Notes under the pieces: generated by a model
Told to the model about the DNA's origin: nothing
Seen by the model: the letters and a program-made list of their open reading frames with translations, nothing else
The model's database searches: none
Translations under genes and position numbers: made by a program
Shown: positions 34,855-42,720 of the stretch, piece by piece
Position numbering within the stretch: position 1 is the stretch's first letter
How the letters are laid out: every line of letters begins with the position of its first letter
Source of the DNA: CAZJAH01 sp964544155
GTDB taxonomy: Bacteria; Bacteroidota; Ignavibacteria; Kapaibacteriales; UBA2268
Length of the DNA: 55,830 nucleotides
Reading direction: 5' to 3'
NCBI GenBank assembly: GCA_964544155.1
Contig: CAZJAH010000019.1
Span: 1 to 55,830 of the forward strand

Positions 34855-37248
34855 TTAAATTCCCAGTTCGAAACCTATGAATATTGTTCTTTCCGCTGCC
34901 GGAAAAAATTCCCTTCCTTCACCGCTCTGAGCGTAAAGCAGGTTGGTCAGATTGAATATCTGAGCGTGTATCCTGAATGATCTCGCGCCAAAAAGATCCC
35001 TGAATGTATATGCCAGATCGGCATTGAATACTGTGTAAGCATCCACAATGTTATCAGTGTAGAATTCACTGCCGAGGTCTTCCTGTATGGCTTCGCCGGT
35101 AAGCTGATCGCCGAAGTTATCCGTACGGAATTCCCCGATATGCTTCATAAGTATCGAAGCGTAGAGCTCGCCGATCTGATAATTTATCCTCAGATTGCCC
35201 ATCAAATCAGGGAATCCGGCAATGCTATTGCCTTCAAGGCTTATAAGATCGCCTGCATCTGTGGCATAGTGAAATTCAATAATCTCATTCTTGCTAAGAG
35301 TGAGATTTCCGTCTGCCCAAAGCCTGCCCCAACTTACGCTGTTTGCTATATTTGCAGCGGCGGTAAGTTCAAGGCCGTAGTGTCTTGTGCGGGGAGCGTT
35401 ACCGTCGATAGGCGCGCCGAATATATCGAGCTGGCCGCTTTTTACGAGTTCATCCATGAATTCCATCCAATAGATATTTGCTCCAAATCCGTAATTTCTG
35501 CCTTGAAAGCCCCAGCCGAGCTCCAGGTTGAAGAGCTTTTCAGGAACGACAAGGGGGTCATCAAAATCATACAGAACTCTGCCGCCAACAGTATCCGCTA
35601 CTCTGAACTGCGGCGTCGCGTAGGAAAATGATGATTCTGACGCGTTGTAAAGATTGCTCATCCTCGGTTCGCGCTGTGTAAAGGCCAGAGATGTGTAAAT
35701 ATTCATCTGCTCGTTGAAATTGTAATTAGCGCCTATCCTGGGATTCAGGAAGGTATAGCGCACGTCGAATATATCTTCGTCACCGCTTATAAGTTCGCCA
35801 TCAGCATTGAAATACTGTGTGTAAAGGGGCCCGGCTTTTTCATCGTCGATCCTGTAAGAATGGTGCACAAGCTGTAACTCGCCTGAAATAAGCAGTTTTT
35901 CGCTTATCTTGTACTGCTCTCTGGCGAATATTGAGAACACGTCTCTTTCTCCGTCATAGTGGTAAAATTTATAGTCAGGGTCATAGCCCGCCGGAAGGTT
36001 TTCAGCGTAATTTATCTTACCCCAGTGGTCAGAGCGATGCATCCTGACTTCTGTTCCTATCAACAGGCTGGAAGGGCCGCTTTCCCAGATAAGCCTCGGT
36101 ATAAAGCCACCGTGCCTGTTTTCAACGAATGCCCTGATGATGGAATTTCGCGGTAGTTCCACATCTTCATCAAATCCGTATTCCGGGGTCAGACGGAACT
36201 GCTCTTTATCCCAAACCCAGGAGCCGTCAAAATCAAAATATCCCTTACCGGTATAATAAAATAATGAGGTTTTCAGTTCGAGGCTTTCGCTAATTTTCCA
36301 GTCATTAAGCATTTCATAATGGGGCTGCCGGAAAGCTTCCACTGCCTGATCGCGGCGCGGGGCAGCATAGCCGACCGCTTCGCCGTCTTCGGCATAAGTC
36401 CAGTAGCTGTAGTTCCTTGTACGCAGCTCCGGATCGTCAATGTATCCTTTTGGCAGGCCGTTATAAACCAGGCCGTCATCTTGTGAGCCCCCGAATACGT
36501 TTACCTGTGTTGTAAGGTTTTCCCCAAAGCGGGTAGCACTTAAAAACCAACCGTTAAGGTAGGCAAATGACTGGTCGCGGTATCCGAATGAATTAATGCG
36601 TGATAGCCGGCCGTAAACGGCATATTCTTCTTCGATAAGTCCGGAGCTGGCTTCAATAGAGAATTTGCTCATGGATTGGCCGCTTTCTTTATTGCCGCCG
36701 CTGAACTGCTGAAACCCTATACCTGAATAAAGCTTTATGCCTCTATCGCGAATATAATCAGTAGTTGTCAGGTTAATGCTTCCGCCTAGCGCGGGAGCCC
36801 CGTAGTTATTCATGCCGGCGCCTCTTTGTACCTGTATGGATTCGAGGCTTGAACTAATATCCGACAGGTTTATCCAGTACATATTGTGGTCTTCCGGGTC
36901 ATTTTGCGGAATTCCGTTTACCAGTACCGCTATCCGCCTTTGATCAAAGCCTCGCAGCCTAATGTTGCTGTAACCGATATTATTGCCGCTCTCGGAGTAT
37001 GATATGATCGAAGGTAACTCGCTGAGCAGGTAAGGCAGGTCTTTAACAGTGTTTTTACGCTTGATCTCAGCTTCCTCAATCTCTGAGAAAGTAACCGGTG
37101 TTTCCCTTTTCTTAGCGCGTGTTGTAGAAACCGTGACGCTGGGAATTTTGAATGTCAGGGTATCCATTTCGGGATTATCCTGTGCTGTAAGCTGTATTCC
37201 CGGGAAGACAAAATATATTAAGCTTAGTAAAAATATTTTTTTTACCAT
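34855..37248 (-). CDS. TonB-dependent receptor, probable thiamine-type outer-membrane transporter
   Basis: This protein has 797 residues. A signal peptide runs to about residue 22 (ending QLTAQ). The plug domain at about 40-155 has VTVSTTRAKKRETPVT, NIRLRGFDQRRIAVLVNG and IQVQRGAGMNNYGAPALGG. A 22-strand barrel then runs to the C-terminus (ERTIFIGFELGI). A TPP riboswitch immediately upstream strongly suggests uptake of thiamine or a thiamine precursor, as for other riboswitch-linked receptors of this phylum. No thiamine gene is adjacent. The gene is monocistronic within the window. Confidence 0.92.
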   Translation of the reverse strand: MVKKIFLLSLIYFVFPGIQLTAQDNPEMDTLTFKIPSVTVSTTRAKKRETPVTFSEIEEAEIKRKNTVKDLPYLLSELPSIISYSESGNNIGYSNIRLRGFDQRRIAVLVNGIPQNDPEDHNMYWINLSDISSSLESIQVQRGAGMNNYGAPALGGSINLTTTDYIRDRGIKLYSGIGFQQFSGGNKESGQSMSKFSIEASSGLIEEEYAVYGRLSRINSFGYRDQSFAYLNGWFLSATRFGENLTTQVNVFGGSQDDGLVYNGLPKGYIDDPELRTRNYSYWTYAEDGEAVGYAAPRRDQAVEAFRQPHYEMLNDWKISESLELKTSLFYYTGKGYFDFDGSWVWDKEQFRLTPEYGFDEDVELPRNSIIRAFVENRHGGFIPRLIWESGPSSLLIGTEVRMHRSDHWGKINYAENLPAGYDPDYKFYHYDGERDVFSIFAREQYKISEKLLISGELQLVHHSYRIDDEKAGPLYTQYFNADGELISGDEDIFDVRYTFLNPRIGANYNFNEQMNIYTSLAFTQREPRMSNLYNASESSFSYATPQFRVADTVGGRVLYDFDDPLVVPEKLFNLELGWGFQGRNYGFGANIYWMEFMDELVKSGQLDIFGAPIDGNAPRTRHYGLELTAAANIANSVSWGRLWADGNLTLSKNEIIEFHYATDAGDLISLEGNSIAGFPDLMGNLRINYQIGELYASILMKHIGEFRTDNFGDQLTGEAIQEDLGSEFYTDNIVDAYTVFNADLAYTFRDLFGARSFRIHAQIFNLTNLLYAQSGEGREFFPAAERTIFIGFELGI

Positions 37249-37344
37249 TGGAAAAGTCCCATAAAATTACACAAAAAAATTCAGGCTTTTCCGTTGTTAT
37301 AATGAGAGAATCTGAAAAGATAAGAGGAATGAAAACCTCTGCTT

Positions 37345-37426
37345 TCCGTTTCCCTACGCAGGTATTATCCTGATCAGGTTCAAGGAGACTCTCTCAGCCG
37401 GATTTTTGCCCGGCACCTCCAACGGA
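37345..37426 (-). promoter_or_regulatory. TPP (THI-element) riboswitch
   Basis: Read on the minus strand, the aptamer shows GGAGGTGCCGGGC, the CTGAGA element (in GGCTGAGAGAGTC), CCTTGAACCTGATC and GGATAATACCTGCGTAGGGAAA, the conserved core of the thiamine pyrophosphate riboswitch. P1 is TCCGTT (37421-37426) with AACGGA (37345-37350). Downstream, AGAGG/CCTCT (37336-37340 and 37323-37327) can form a hairpin before U-rich sequence. The TonB-dependent receptor start is 96 bp downstream. TPP binding is expected to lower its expression. Confidence 0.95.
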
Positions 37427-37529
37427 TAACGCAAGATAAATAAGATTAGCCATTTCTCAAAATTTTGAGATTATTTAATTATATTTAAAGTTTAGTACTT
37501 TCACGAAAAAGCAGAATAATTGGACGGAT

Positions 37530-38792
37530 ATGGATAAATTTGTAATTGAAGGCGGCAGAAGGATTTGCGGAAGAATAAAAGTCTCCGGAGCAAAAAACGG
37601 TTCACTGGCATTAATGCCGGCTACACTTCTTGCTCCAGGCACTTACCACTTAAAGAACACGCCAAATCTTCGTGATGTATGGACTATGTCGCGCCTGATG
37701 GGATCGCTCGGGGCTTTTTGCGAGCTCAACCAGAATGACCTCTTTGTTGATACAAACAACATAAGCAGCCTGGAAGCTCCTTATGAGCATGTAAAAAAAA
37801 TGCGGGCTTCATTCTATGTGCTGGGCCCACTGCTTGCAAGGTACGGCGAGGCAAAGGTATCTTTGCCGGGTGGATGCGCCTGGGGGCCCCGGCCGGTCGA
37901 CCTGCACCTTAAAGGACTGGAAAAGTTAGGCGCGGAGATCACGCTTGAAGCAGGTTATGTAAAAGCAAAAAGCAGCCGACTGCAGGGCGCGAAATTCCAT
38001 TTCGATATATCGAGCGTTGGCGCTACCGGCAATGTGCTGATGGCGGCTGTATTGGCAAAAGGAACAACATTTCTATCAAATGCAGCGCTTGAGCCTGAAA
38101 TCACTGCTCTCGCAAGAATGCTCGTCAAAATGGGCGCGAAGATAGAAGGCATCGGTACGAATTTGCTGGAAATTGAGGGAGTGGATGAGCTGCAGCCTAT
38201 TGATGAAAGTACAATTCCTGACCGGATAGAAGCTGCTACATTCCTTATCGCGGCGGCTATGACTAAAGGAAAAATCGTTCTGGAAGACGCGAACCCATAT
38301 CATCTCTCGTCAGTTATTGCCAAGCTTGAAGAAACAGGCTGCGAAATTGACGTTACCGGCGATGATATCTACCTGGAAATGAAAGAAGAACCCAGGCCCG
38401 TCGATCTTGTTACTGCCGTTTACCCGGGTATTCCCACGGATATACAGGCACAGTGGACAGCATTCATGCTGGCTGCAAAGGGCAATTCAAGGGTTACTGA
38501 TACGATTTATAGTGACAGGTTCAAGCATGTGCCGGAGCTGCAAAGGCTCGGCGCGGATATTCGTATTGTTGATAATTCGGCCATAATTAACGGCGGAAAG
38601 AAATTATCAGGCGCAACGGTGATGTCTTCTGATCTTAGGGCAAGCGCCTCGCTTATACTCGCGGCTCTTCTTGCTGAAGCTAAAACGGAGGTACTCAGAA
38701 TTTACCACATAGACCGCGGCTATGAATCGATTGAAAACAAGCTCAACAGTTTGGGGGCTTCAGTAAAAAGAGTGAAAACAGAGCTTATATAA
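37530..38792 (+). CDS. murA: UDP-N-acetylglucosamine 1-carboxyvinyltransferase
   Basis: This is the first committed step of peptidoglycan synthesis, transfer of enolpyruvate from PEP to UDP-GlcNAc. The protein has 420 residues, the family length. It has the substrate-binding Lys-Asn in SGAKNGSLALMPATLL and the PEP-adduct cysteine C116 in GGCAWGPRPVDLHLKGLE, the residue targeted by fosfomycin. Later blocks (YPGIPTDIQAQWTA, HIDRGYESIENKL) also match. It is a single plus-strand gene. Confidence 0.97.
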   Translation: MDKFVIEGGRRICGRIKVSGAKNGSLALMPATLLAPGTYHLKNTPNLRDVWTMSRLMGSLGAFCELNQNDLFVDTNNISSLEAPYEHVKKMRASFYVLGPLLARYGEAKVSLPGGCAWGPRPVDLHLKGLEKLGAEITLEAGYVKAKSSRLQGAKFHFDISSVGATGNVLMAAVLAKGTTFLSNAALEPEITALARMLVKMGAKIEGIGTNLLEIEGVDELQPIDESTIPDRIEAATFLIAAAMTKGKIVLEDANPYHLSSVIAKLEETGCEIDVTGDDIYLEMKEEPRPVDLVTAVYPGIPTDIQAQWTAFMLAAKGNSRVTDTIYSDRFKHVPELQRLGADIRIVDNSAIINGGKKLSGATVMSSDLRASASLILAALLAEAKTEVLRIYHIDRGYESIENKLNSLGASVKRVKTELI

Positions 38793-38906
38793 TTCACTGT
38801 ATTTCCAGCTGTTCATATTTCATTTAATAAAAAAATATGCCGGAACTATAAACTGATCAAAGTCTGTTGTTCCGGTTTTTTAATAATTTAATTATTCTAA
38901 TTCCTA

Positions 38907-40166
38907 TTATGCAAGAGCGAATAAGCTAAAGATATATATCACAGTAAACACTACAAAGAAGATTATCCCGGCCCAACTGAAGGCGCTCAGTATAGAACCT
39001 GGCTTGAATCTGTCAGGAACATGCTTTTTAACAACCATGAAGTTAATATAAGCAAAAATAGGCGCGGATACAAATGATATTGTCGTTGCAAGGTCAACCA
39101 GCGCCGTTAGTCCTTTAATAAAGAAATTAATGATGAATATTGATATCAGCACATAAATAAATATCCATATCCAGTAATTCAGCTTGTTGAAGGTTTCCCG
39201 TTTGTTTATAACGGCCATAGCAGCCTCAAGAGATCGCGGATAGGCGTCTACAACCGTTAGTGTGGTGCTGAGCATTGTAACGACTGCGATCACAGTGATA
39301 AGAGGTTCAGCCCAGCCGCCTAAAGTATGAGTATAAAGGGCAATTAGATTATTCGCGAATCCTATTGAAGTTGCAGCGAATTGCTCCCCGCTGCCGTACA
39401 TGATATAAGCTCCTAGGCATAGAAATAAAATAGCTAATACGGCTGTAAGTATATAGCCCAGCCTTAAGTCGAAAAGTGCTTCATTCAGTTTGGGGATATG
39501 TTTAGTTTGCTTAATTCTTTCTTTTGACCATAATGACGGCCAGACAGAAGATTCTATGGGCGCTGGCATCCAGCCCATTAAAGATATAAGAAAGCCAATT
39601 CCCGCGGCATTCCATATCTCAGGCTGCACAAACTCTTCGGGTACATGCATACCCTGATTTAAAGCAAATACAAAAGCGACAACAGTTGATAATGATAATA
39701 TCAGGATCAATGATTTAATTATTTTATCTAATAAAGGATACTCACCTATTGCCAATACCAGCATGCTGAAACCGAGCAAAAGAATACTTATCATCCCGAC
39801 AGATACATCCAGGGCAAATATCAGGACCAGAAGGTATTTGCTAAGCGCGGCAGTTACAATTGTTACCCCTGCGACATTAGTGATAGCCGTAAGCAATGAC
39901 ATTATAAAGAAAACAATCGGAGCGCCTTTCCCGAGCTTGCGGTATCCGTCTATTATGCTTTCGCCAGTTGCGGCTGTATACCTGTGCCCGTATTCAAAAA
40001 AGGGGTATTTTATTAGATTAATGAGGATAACTATCCAAAGCAGCTCAAATCCGAAATTTGCTCCGGCCCTTGTTGACTGTACCAGATGGGATCCGCCAAT
40101 TGCAGCGCCTGCGAATAATATTCCCGGCCCTATGGATTTAATCAGGCCGGATGATCTTTCGTTCAT
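38907..40166 (-). CDS. NRAMP-superfamily transporter lacking the DPGN motif
   Basis: This protein has 419 residues and about 11 transmembrane helices. The fold signature GPGILFAGAAIGGSHLVQST matches helix 1 of NRAMP transporters, but the metal-binding DPGN is replaced by IGGSH. In the helix 6 region GWMPAPIESS stands where canonical proteins have the Met-Pro-His metal site. The substrate therefore need not be Mn or Fe; related proteins carrying other ions are known. It is the last gene of the dnaX operon, 2 bp after upp. Confidence 0.8.
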   Translation of the reverse strand: MNERSSGLIKSIGPGILFAGAAIGGSHLVQSTRAGANFGFELLWIVILINLIKYPFFEYGHRYTAATGESIIDGYRKLGKGAPIVFFIMSLLTAITNVAGVTIVTAALSKYLLVLIFALDVSVGMISILLLGFSMLVLAIGEYPLLDKIIKSLILILSLSTVVAFVFALNQGMHVPEEFVQPEIWNAAGIGFLISLMGWMPAPIESSVWPSLWSKERIKQTKHIPKLNEALFDLRLGYILTAVLAILFLCLGAYIMYGSGEQFAATSIGFANNLIALYTHTLGGWAEPLITVIAVVTMLSTTLTVVDAYPRSLEAAMAVINKRETFNKLNYWIWIFIYVLISIFIINFFIKGLTALVDLATTISFVSAPIFAYINFMVVKKHVPDRFKPGSILSAFSWAGIIFFVVFTVIYIFSLFALA

Positions 40167-40168
40167 TC

Positions 40169-40798
40169 TTAACTATCAGTAAAATGTGACATATATCTGT
40201 CGGTGGCGTCGCCAAGCCCGGGCAACAGCCTGCCGTTTTCTCCAAGTTCCCTTTCAAACGAAGCGGTTATTACTTTCAATTCCGGATATTCGGAACAAAG
40301 CCTTTCTACGCCTTCGGGTGAAGATGCAACTGAACATACGGTGATTTTCCTGAATCCTTCCAGTTGCAGCCTTGCTATTGCGGCAGAAAGGTTACCTCCG
40401 CTGCTTATAGTAATATCAAGTAAGACTACAGCCGGGTCATCTATAGGTTCAGGCATGGAATAAATGTATTCAGTGCTTTCTTTGCTGGCCGGATTTTTTC
40501 TTACACCTATCATTCCTATTTCGGAATTGGGATAAATACTTCTGAAAGAATCTAACAGTGCAATTCCGCCCCTAAGCAGAGGCGTTAGAATGATTTCGCT
40601 GATGATCCTGTGGCCGCGCGAGATCTCGGCATCACTCTCAACAAGTGTGTCATCAAGTTCAAGATCTCTGTATGCTTCTATGGCAAGGTGCAGGCCAATT
40701 TTTGATAAAGCATGCCTGAATTCCTGCATGGACGTTTTTTTATTTCTTGCCACTGTGAGATAATGCATGACAAGTGGGTGATCTAATACTTTTATCAT
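40169..40798 (-). CDS. upp: Uracil phosphoribosyltransferase
   Basis: It salvages uracil to UMP using PRPP. The protein has 209 residues. It shows the N-terminal DHPLVMHYLTVARNKKTS, the ILTPLLRGGIALLDSF block, and the C-terminal uracil-binding LLPGLGDATDRYMSH. The PRPP loop reads LLDITISSGGN instead of the usual DPMLATGGS, so the Thr is replaced by Ser and the Pro is missing. It still fits the family overall. It lies 13 bp downstream of the tatD fusion and 2 bp upstream of the transporter gene. Confidence 0.9.
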   Translation of the reverse strand: MIKVLDHPLVMHYLTVARNKKTSMQEFRHALSKIGLHLAIEAYRDLELDDTLVESDAEISRGHRIISEIILTPLLRGGIALLDSFRSIYPNSEIGMIGVRKNPASKESTEYIYSMPEPIDDPAVVLLDITISSGGNLSAAIARLQLEGFRKITVCSVASSPEGVERLCSEYPELKVITASFERELGENGRLLPGLGDATDRYMSHFTDS

Positions 40799-40811
40799 TG
40801 TTTTTTGCCGT

Positions 40812-41516
40812 TTAAAAATCTGGGTACCACATCAATCCGAATCTGGGAATGGAGTAAAACGACGTTGCTTCACGGGTTTTGAAAACTCTTTCTCCCTGTG
40901 AATTCTGATCAACGTAGGTTATATCATACCTCCCCATTGAGAAATTTATTCTTAGCTCTAACATTGGCGAGATAAATCCGACACCATCGATGTGGATATT
41001 ACCCATAAGTCCGAGGCCCGTATTTATTCCCATTCTGTTTACCGGCTCATCATTAATGCTGTTAAAAAAACCGGTAATTCCGCCCGAAACAAAAAGATTG
41101 ATCCGGCTTTCAGGATTTGCTATCCAGTGTGAAGTTATTTCCAAAAGGTGATGAATATTTGGCGCGATTCCGGGATTATTCACTTGTACTTCGGTATTTT
41201 TTGAATAATTATAACATACTTCAAGTATAAGGTAATCAAGCGCATGCCATTGCACTGCCGCTCCGTATGCCAATAGGCCTTCATAAGTGGGGGATCTTTC
41301 TCCGCCGCTTGTAAGAAACTGAGTTTCAACAATTGTGTTTGAACCAATAACCGGCCCGAAACCAACAAATTTTTTGTAGGGATTGATAAACTCATCTTCA
41401 TAATATTCATCTTCATAGTAGTCATCATCCTGGGCCTGCAAACTCAGCGGTATTAGCAGGGTAAATAGCAATAATGCTAAAATATTGAATAATTTTTTTG
41501 CGTTTTCACTGGTCAT
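40812..41516 (-). CDS. Possible internally initiated outer-membrane barrel protein
   Basis: If translation starts at ATG 41516 inside the tatD frame, the product has 234 residues. Its signal peptide is made from the TatD C-terminus (MTSENAKKLFNI) plus LALLLFTLLIPLSLQAQ. The mature part begins with a DDDYYEDEYYEDEF acidic segment and then barrel strands (FVGFGPVIGSNTIVETQF, LFVSGGITGFF). The separate start makes topological sense because a signal sequence in the middle of a cytoplasmic nuclease would not export the barrel. This is an alternative reading of the same DNA. Confidence 0.55.
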   Translation of the reverse strand: MTSENAKKLFNILALLLFTLLIPLSLQAQDDDYYEDEYYEDEFINPYKKFVGFGPVIGSNTIVETQFLTSGGERSPTYEGLLAYGAAVQWHALDYLILEVCYNYSKNTEVQVNNPGIAPNIHHLLEITSHWIANPESRINLFVSGGITGFFNSINDEPVNRMGINTGLGLMGNIHIDGVGFISPMLELRINFSMGRYDITYVDQNSQGERVFKTREATSFYSIPRFGLMWYPDF

Positions 41517-42236
41517 GGAAATTACCTCTTCTATGGATAATGATTTCACTTCTGCTATTTTCTGAGCCACAAGACTCACCTTTGCAGGTTCGTTTCTTTT
41601 TCCTCTGTATGGCACAGGAGTCATGTAAGGTGAATCCGTCTCGATCATGAACCTGTCTTCAGGTACTTCTCTGACGACATCATCGAGATCTGTTTTTTTA
41701 AACGTAATATTTCCTGTAAATGATACATGGAATCCTAATTCCATGGCTTTATTCAAGGTCTCGGTTCCGCTCGAGAAACAATGCAGAACGCCTTTAAGCC
41801 TGCCGTCCTGCTCTTCCTTAATGATACGTAACAAGTCTTCATCTGATTCGCGGTTGTGAACTATGACCGGCAATTCCATTCTTTTGGCAATTTTAAGCTG
41901 CTTTCTGAAAAGATCCTGTTGAGCTTCTTCAGGAGCGAAATCATAGTAGTAATCAAGCCCGATTTCACCGATAGCGATTATCTTTTTTTCTGCCGCAAGG
42001 GATTCGACCTTTTTTATATCTTCTTCCCTTATACCTGAGGCATTATGGGGATGTATCCCTATAGCGCCGTAAAGGTTTTCATTTTTATTGATCAATTCAA
42101 TAAGATTGTCAAATCCCGACGGCTCGATCGCTGGTATAATAACTGCCTCCACGCCGGCATCTTTGGCACGGCGGAGCATTTCCTCTCTGTCATCATCAAA
42201 GGCTTCGGTATCTATATGAGCGTGTGTGTCAATCAT
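40812..42236 (-). CDS. TatD nuclease fused in frame to an outer-membrane beta-barrel protein
   Basis: This single open frame has 474 residues. Residues 1-252 are a complete TatD metal-dependent deoxyribonuclease (HAH at 5-7, AIGEIGLDYYYDF, VIVHNRES, LHCFSSG, IETDSPYMTP, ending SENAKKLFNI). Residues from about 253 are a signal-peptide core (LALLLFTLLIPLSLQAQ), an acidic stretch, and an outer-membrane barrel ending FGLMWYPDF. TatD normally stops where the signal peptide begins. ATG 41516 (residue 241), preceded by AGAGG 8 bp upstream, could start the barrel separately. Removing one T from the run at 41479-41482 would give a TAG right after the normal TatD end. It starts one base after the bcp stop. 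Confidence 0.85.
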   Translation of the reverse strand: MIDTHAHIDTEAFDDDREEMLRRAKDAGVEAVIIPAIEPSGFDNLIELINKNENLYGAIGIHPHNASGIREEDIKKVESLAAEKKIIAIGEIGLDYYYDFAPEEAQQDLFRKQLKIAKRMELPVIVHNRESDEDLLRIIKEEQDGRLKGVLHCFSSGTETLNKAMELGFHVSFTGNITFKKTDLDDVVREVPEDRFMIETDSPYMTPVPYRGKRNEPAKVSLVAQKIAEVKSLSIEEVISMTSENAKKLFNILALLLFTLLIPLSLQAQDDDYYEDEYYEDEFINPYKKFVGFGPVIGSNTIVETQFLTSGGERSPTYEGLLAYGAAVQWHALDYLILEVCYNYSKNTEVQVNNPGIAPNIHHLLEITSHWIANPESRINLFVSGGITGFFNSINDEPVNRMGINTGLGLMGNIHIDGVGFISPMLELRINFSMGRYDITYVDQNSQGERVFKTREATSFYSIPRFGLMWYPDF

Positions 42237-42707
42237 TTAGCCTTGAAGTTCCCTTAATTTTTCTATTACATCATCAACGTGGCCGTCGACTTTTACTTTA
42301 GGATAAACGTGTCGGATCACTCCTTCCGGATCAATAATATATGTTTGCCTGATAACTCCCATAGATGTTTTGCCGAACATTTTCTTTTCGCCAATTACAT
42401 CATAAAGATTGCAAATCTCCTTATCGGGGTCGGCAGCAAGGTCGAAATTCAAATCATATTTTTCTTTGAATTTATCGTGAGATCCAGCATTATCCGGGCT
42501 GACGCCGATAACGGCAGCGCCTTCGGAAGCTATTTTTTCCATATTATCCTTAAATGAGCAGGCTTCTTTTGTGCATCCTGGTGTATTATCTTTAGGATAA
42601 AAATACAGCACTAACCACTTGCCCTTATAATCGCTAAGTTTTATTTCACGTCCGCCGTCAGCCTGAGCTTTGAATTCGGGTGCTTTTGTTCCTGCTTCTA
42701 ACGCCAT
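42237..42707 (-). CDS. bcp: Thioredoxin-dependent peroxiredoxin, BCP/PrxQ type
   Basis: It reduces hydroperoxides in the cytoplasm. The protein has 156 residues. It has YFYPKDNTPGCTKEACSFKD with the peroxidatic Cys in TPGCT and the resolving Cys five residues later, the arrangement of the 2-Cys PrxQ subgroup. VIGVSPDNAGSHDKF and RQTYIIDPEG follow. It lies 13 bp downstream of dnaX and its stop is directly followed by the tatD start. Confidence 0.95.
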   Translation of the reverse strand: MALEAGTKAPEFKAQADGGREIKLSDYKGKWLVLYFYPKDNTPGCTKEACSFKDNMEKIASEGAAVIGVSPDNAGSHDKFKEKYDLNFDLAADPDKEICNLYDVIGEKKMFGKTSMGVIRQTYIIDPEGVIRHVYPKVKVDGHVDDVIEKLRELQG

Positions 42708-42720
42708 TTATATCCTCCGT

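Noticed and set aside
35140..35631. Plus-strand frame of 163 codons inside the TonB-dependent receptor
   Set aside because: It is antisense to a well-supported receptor with no ribosome binding site or family features.
41493..41499. A7 run on the coding strand of tatD as a programmed frameshift site
   Set aside because: Shifting there gives short non-family endings (for example KNYSIF), unlike the natural TatD C-terminus, which the unshifted frame already supplies.
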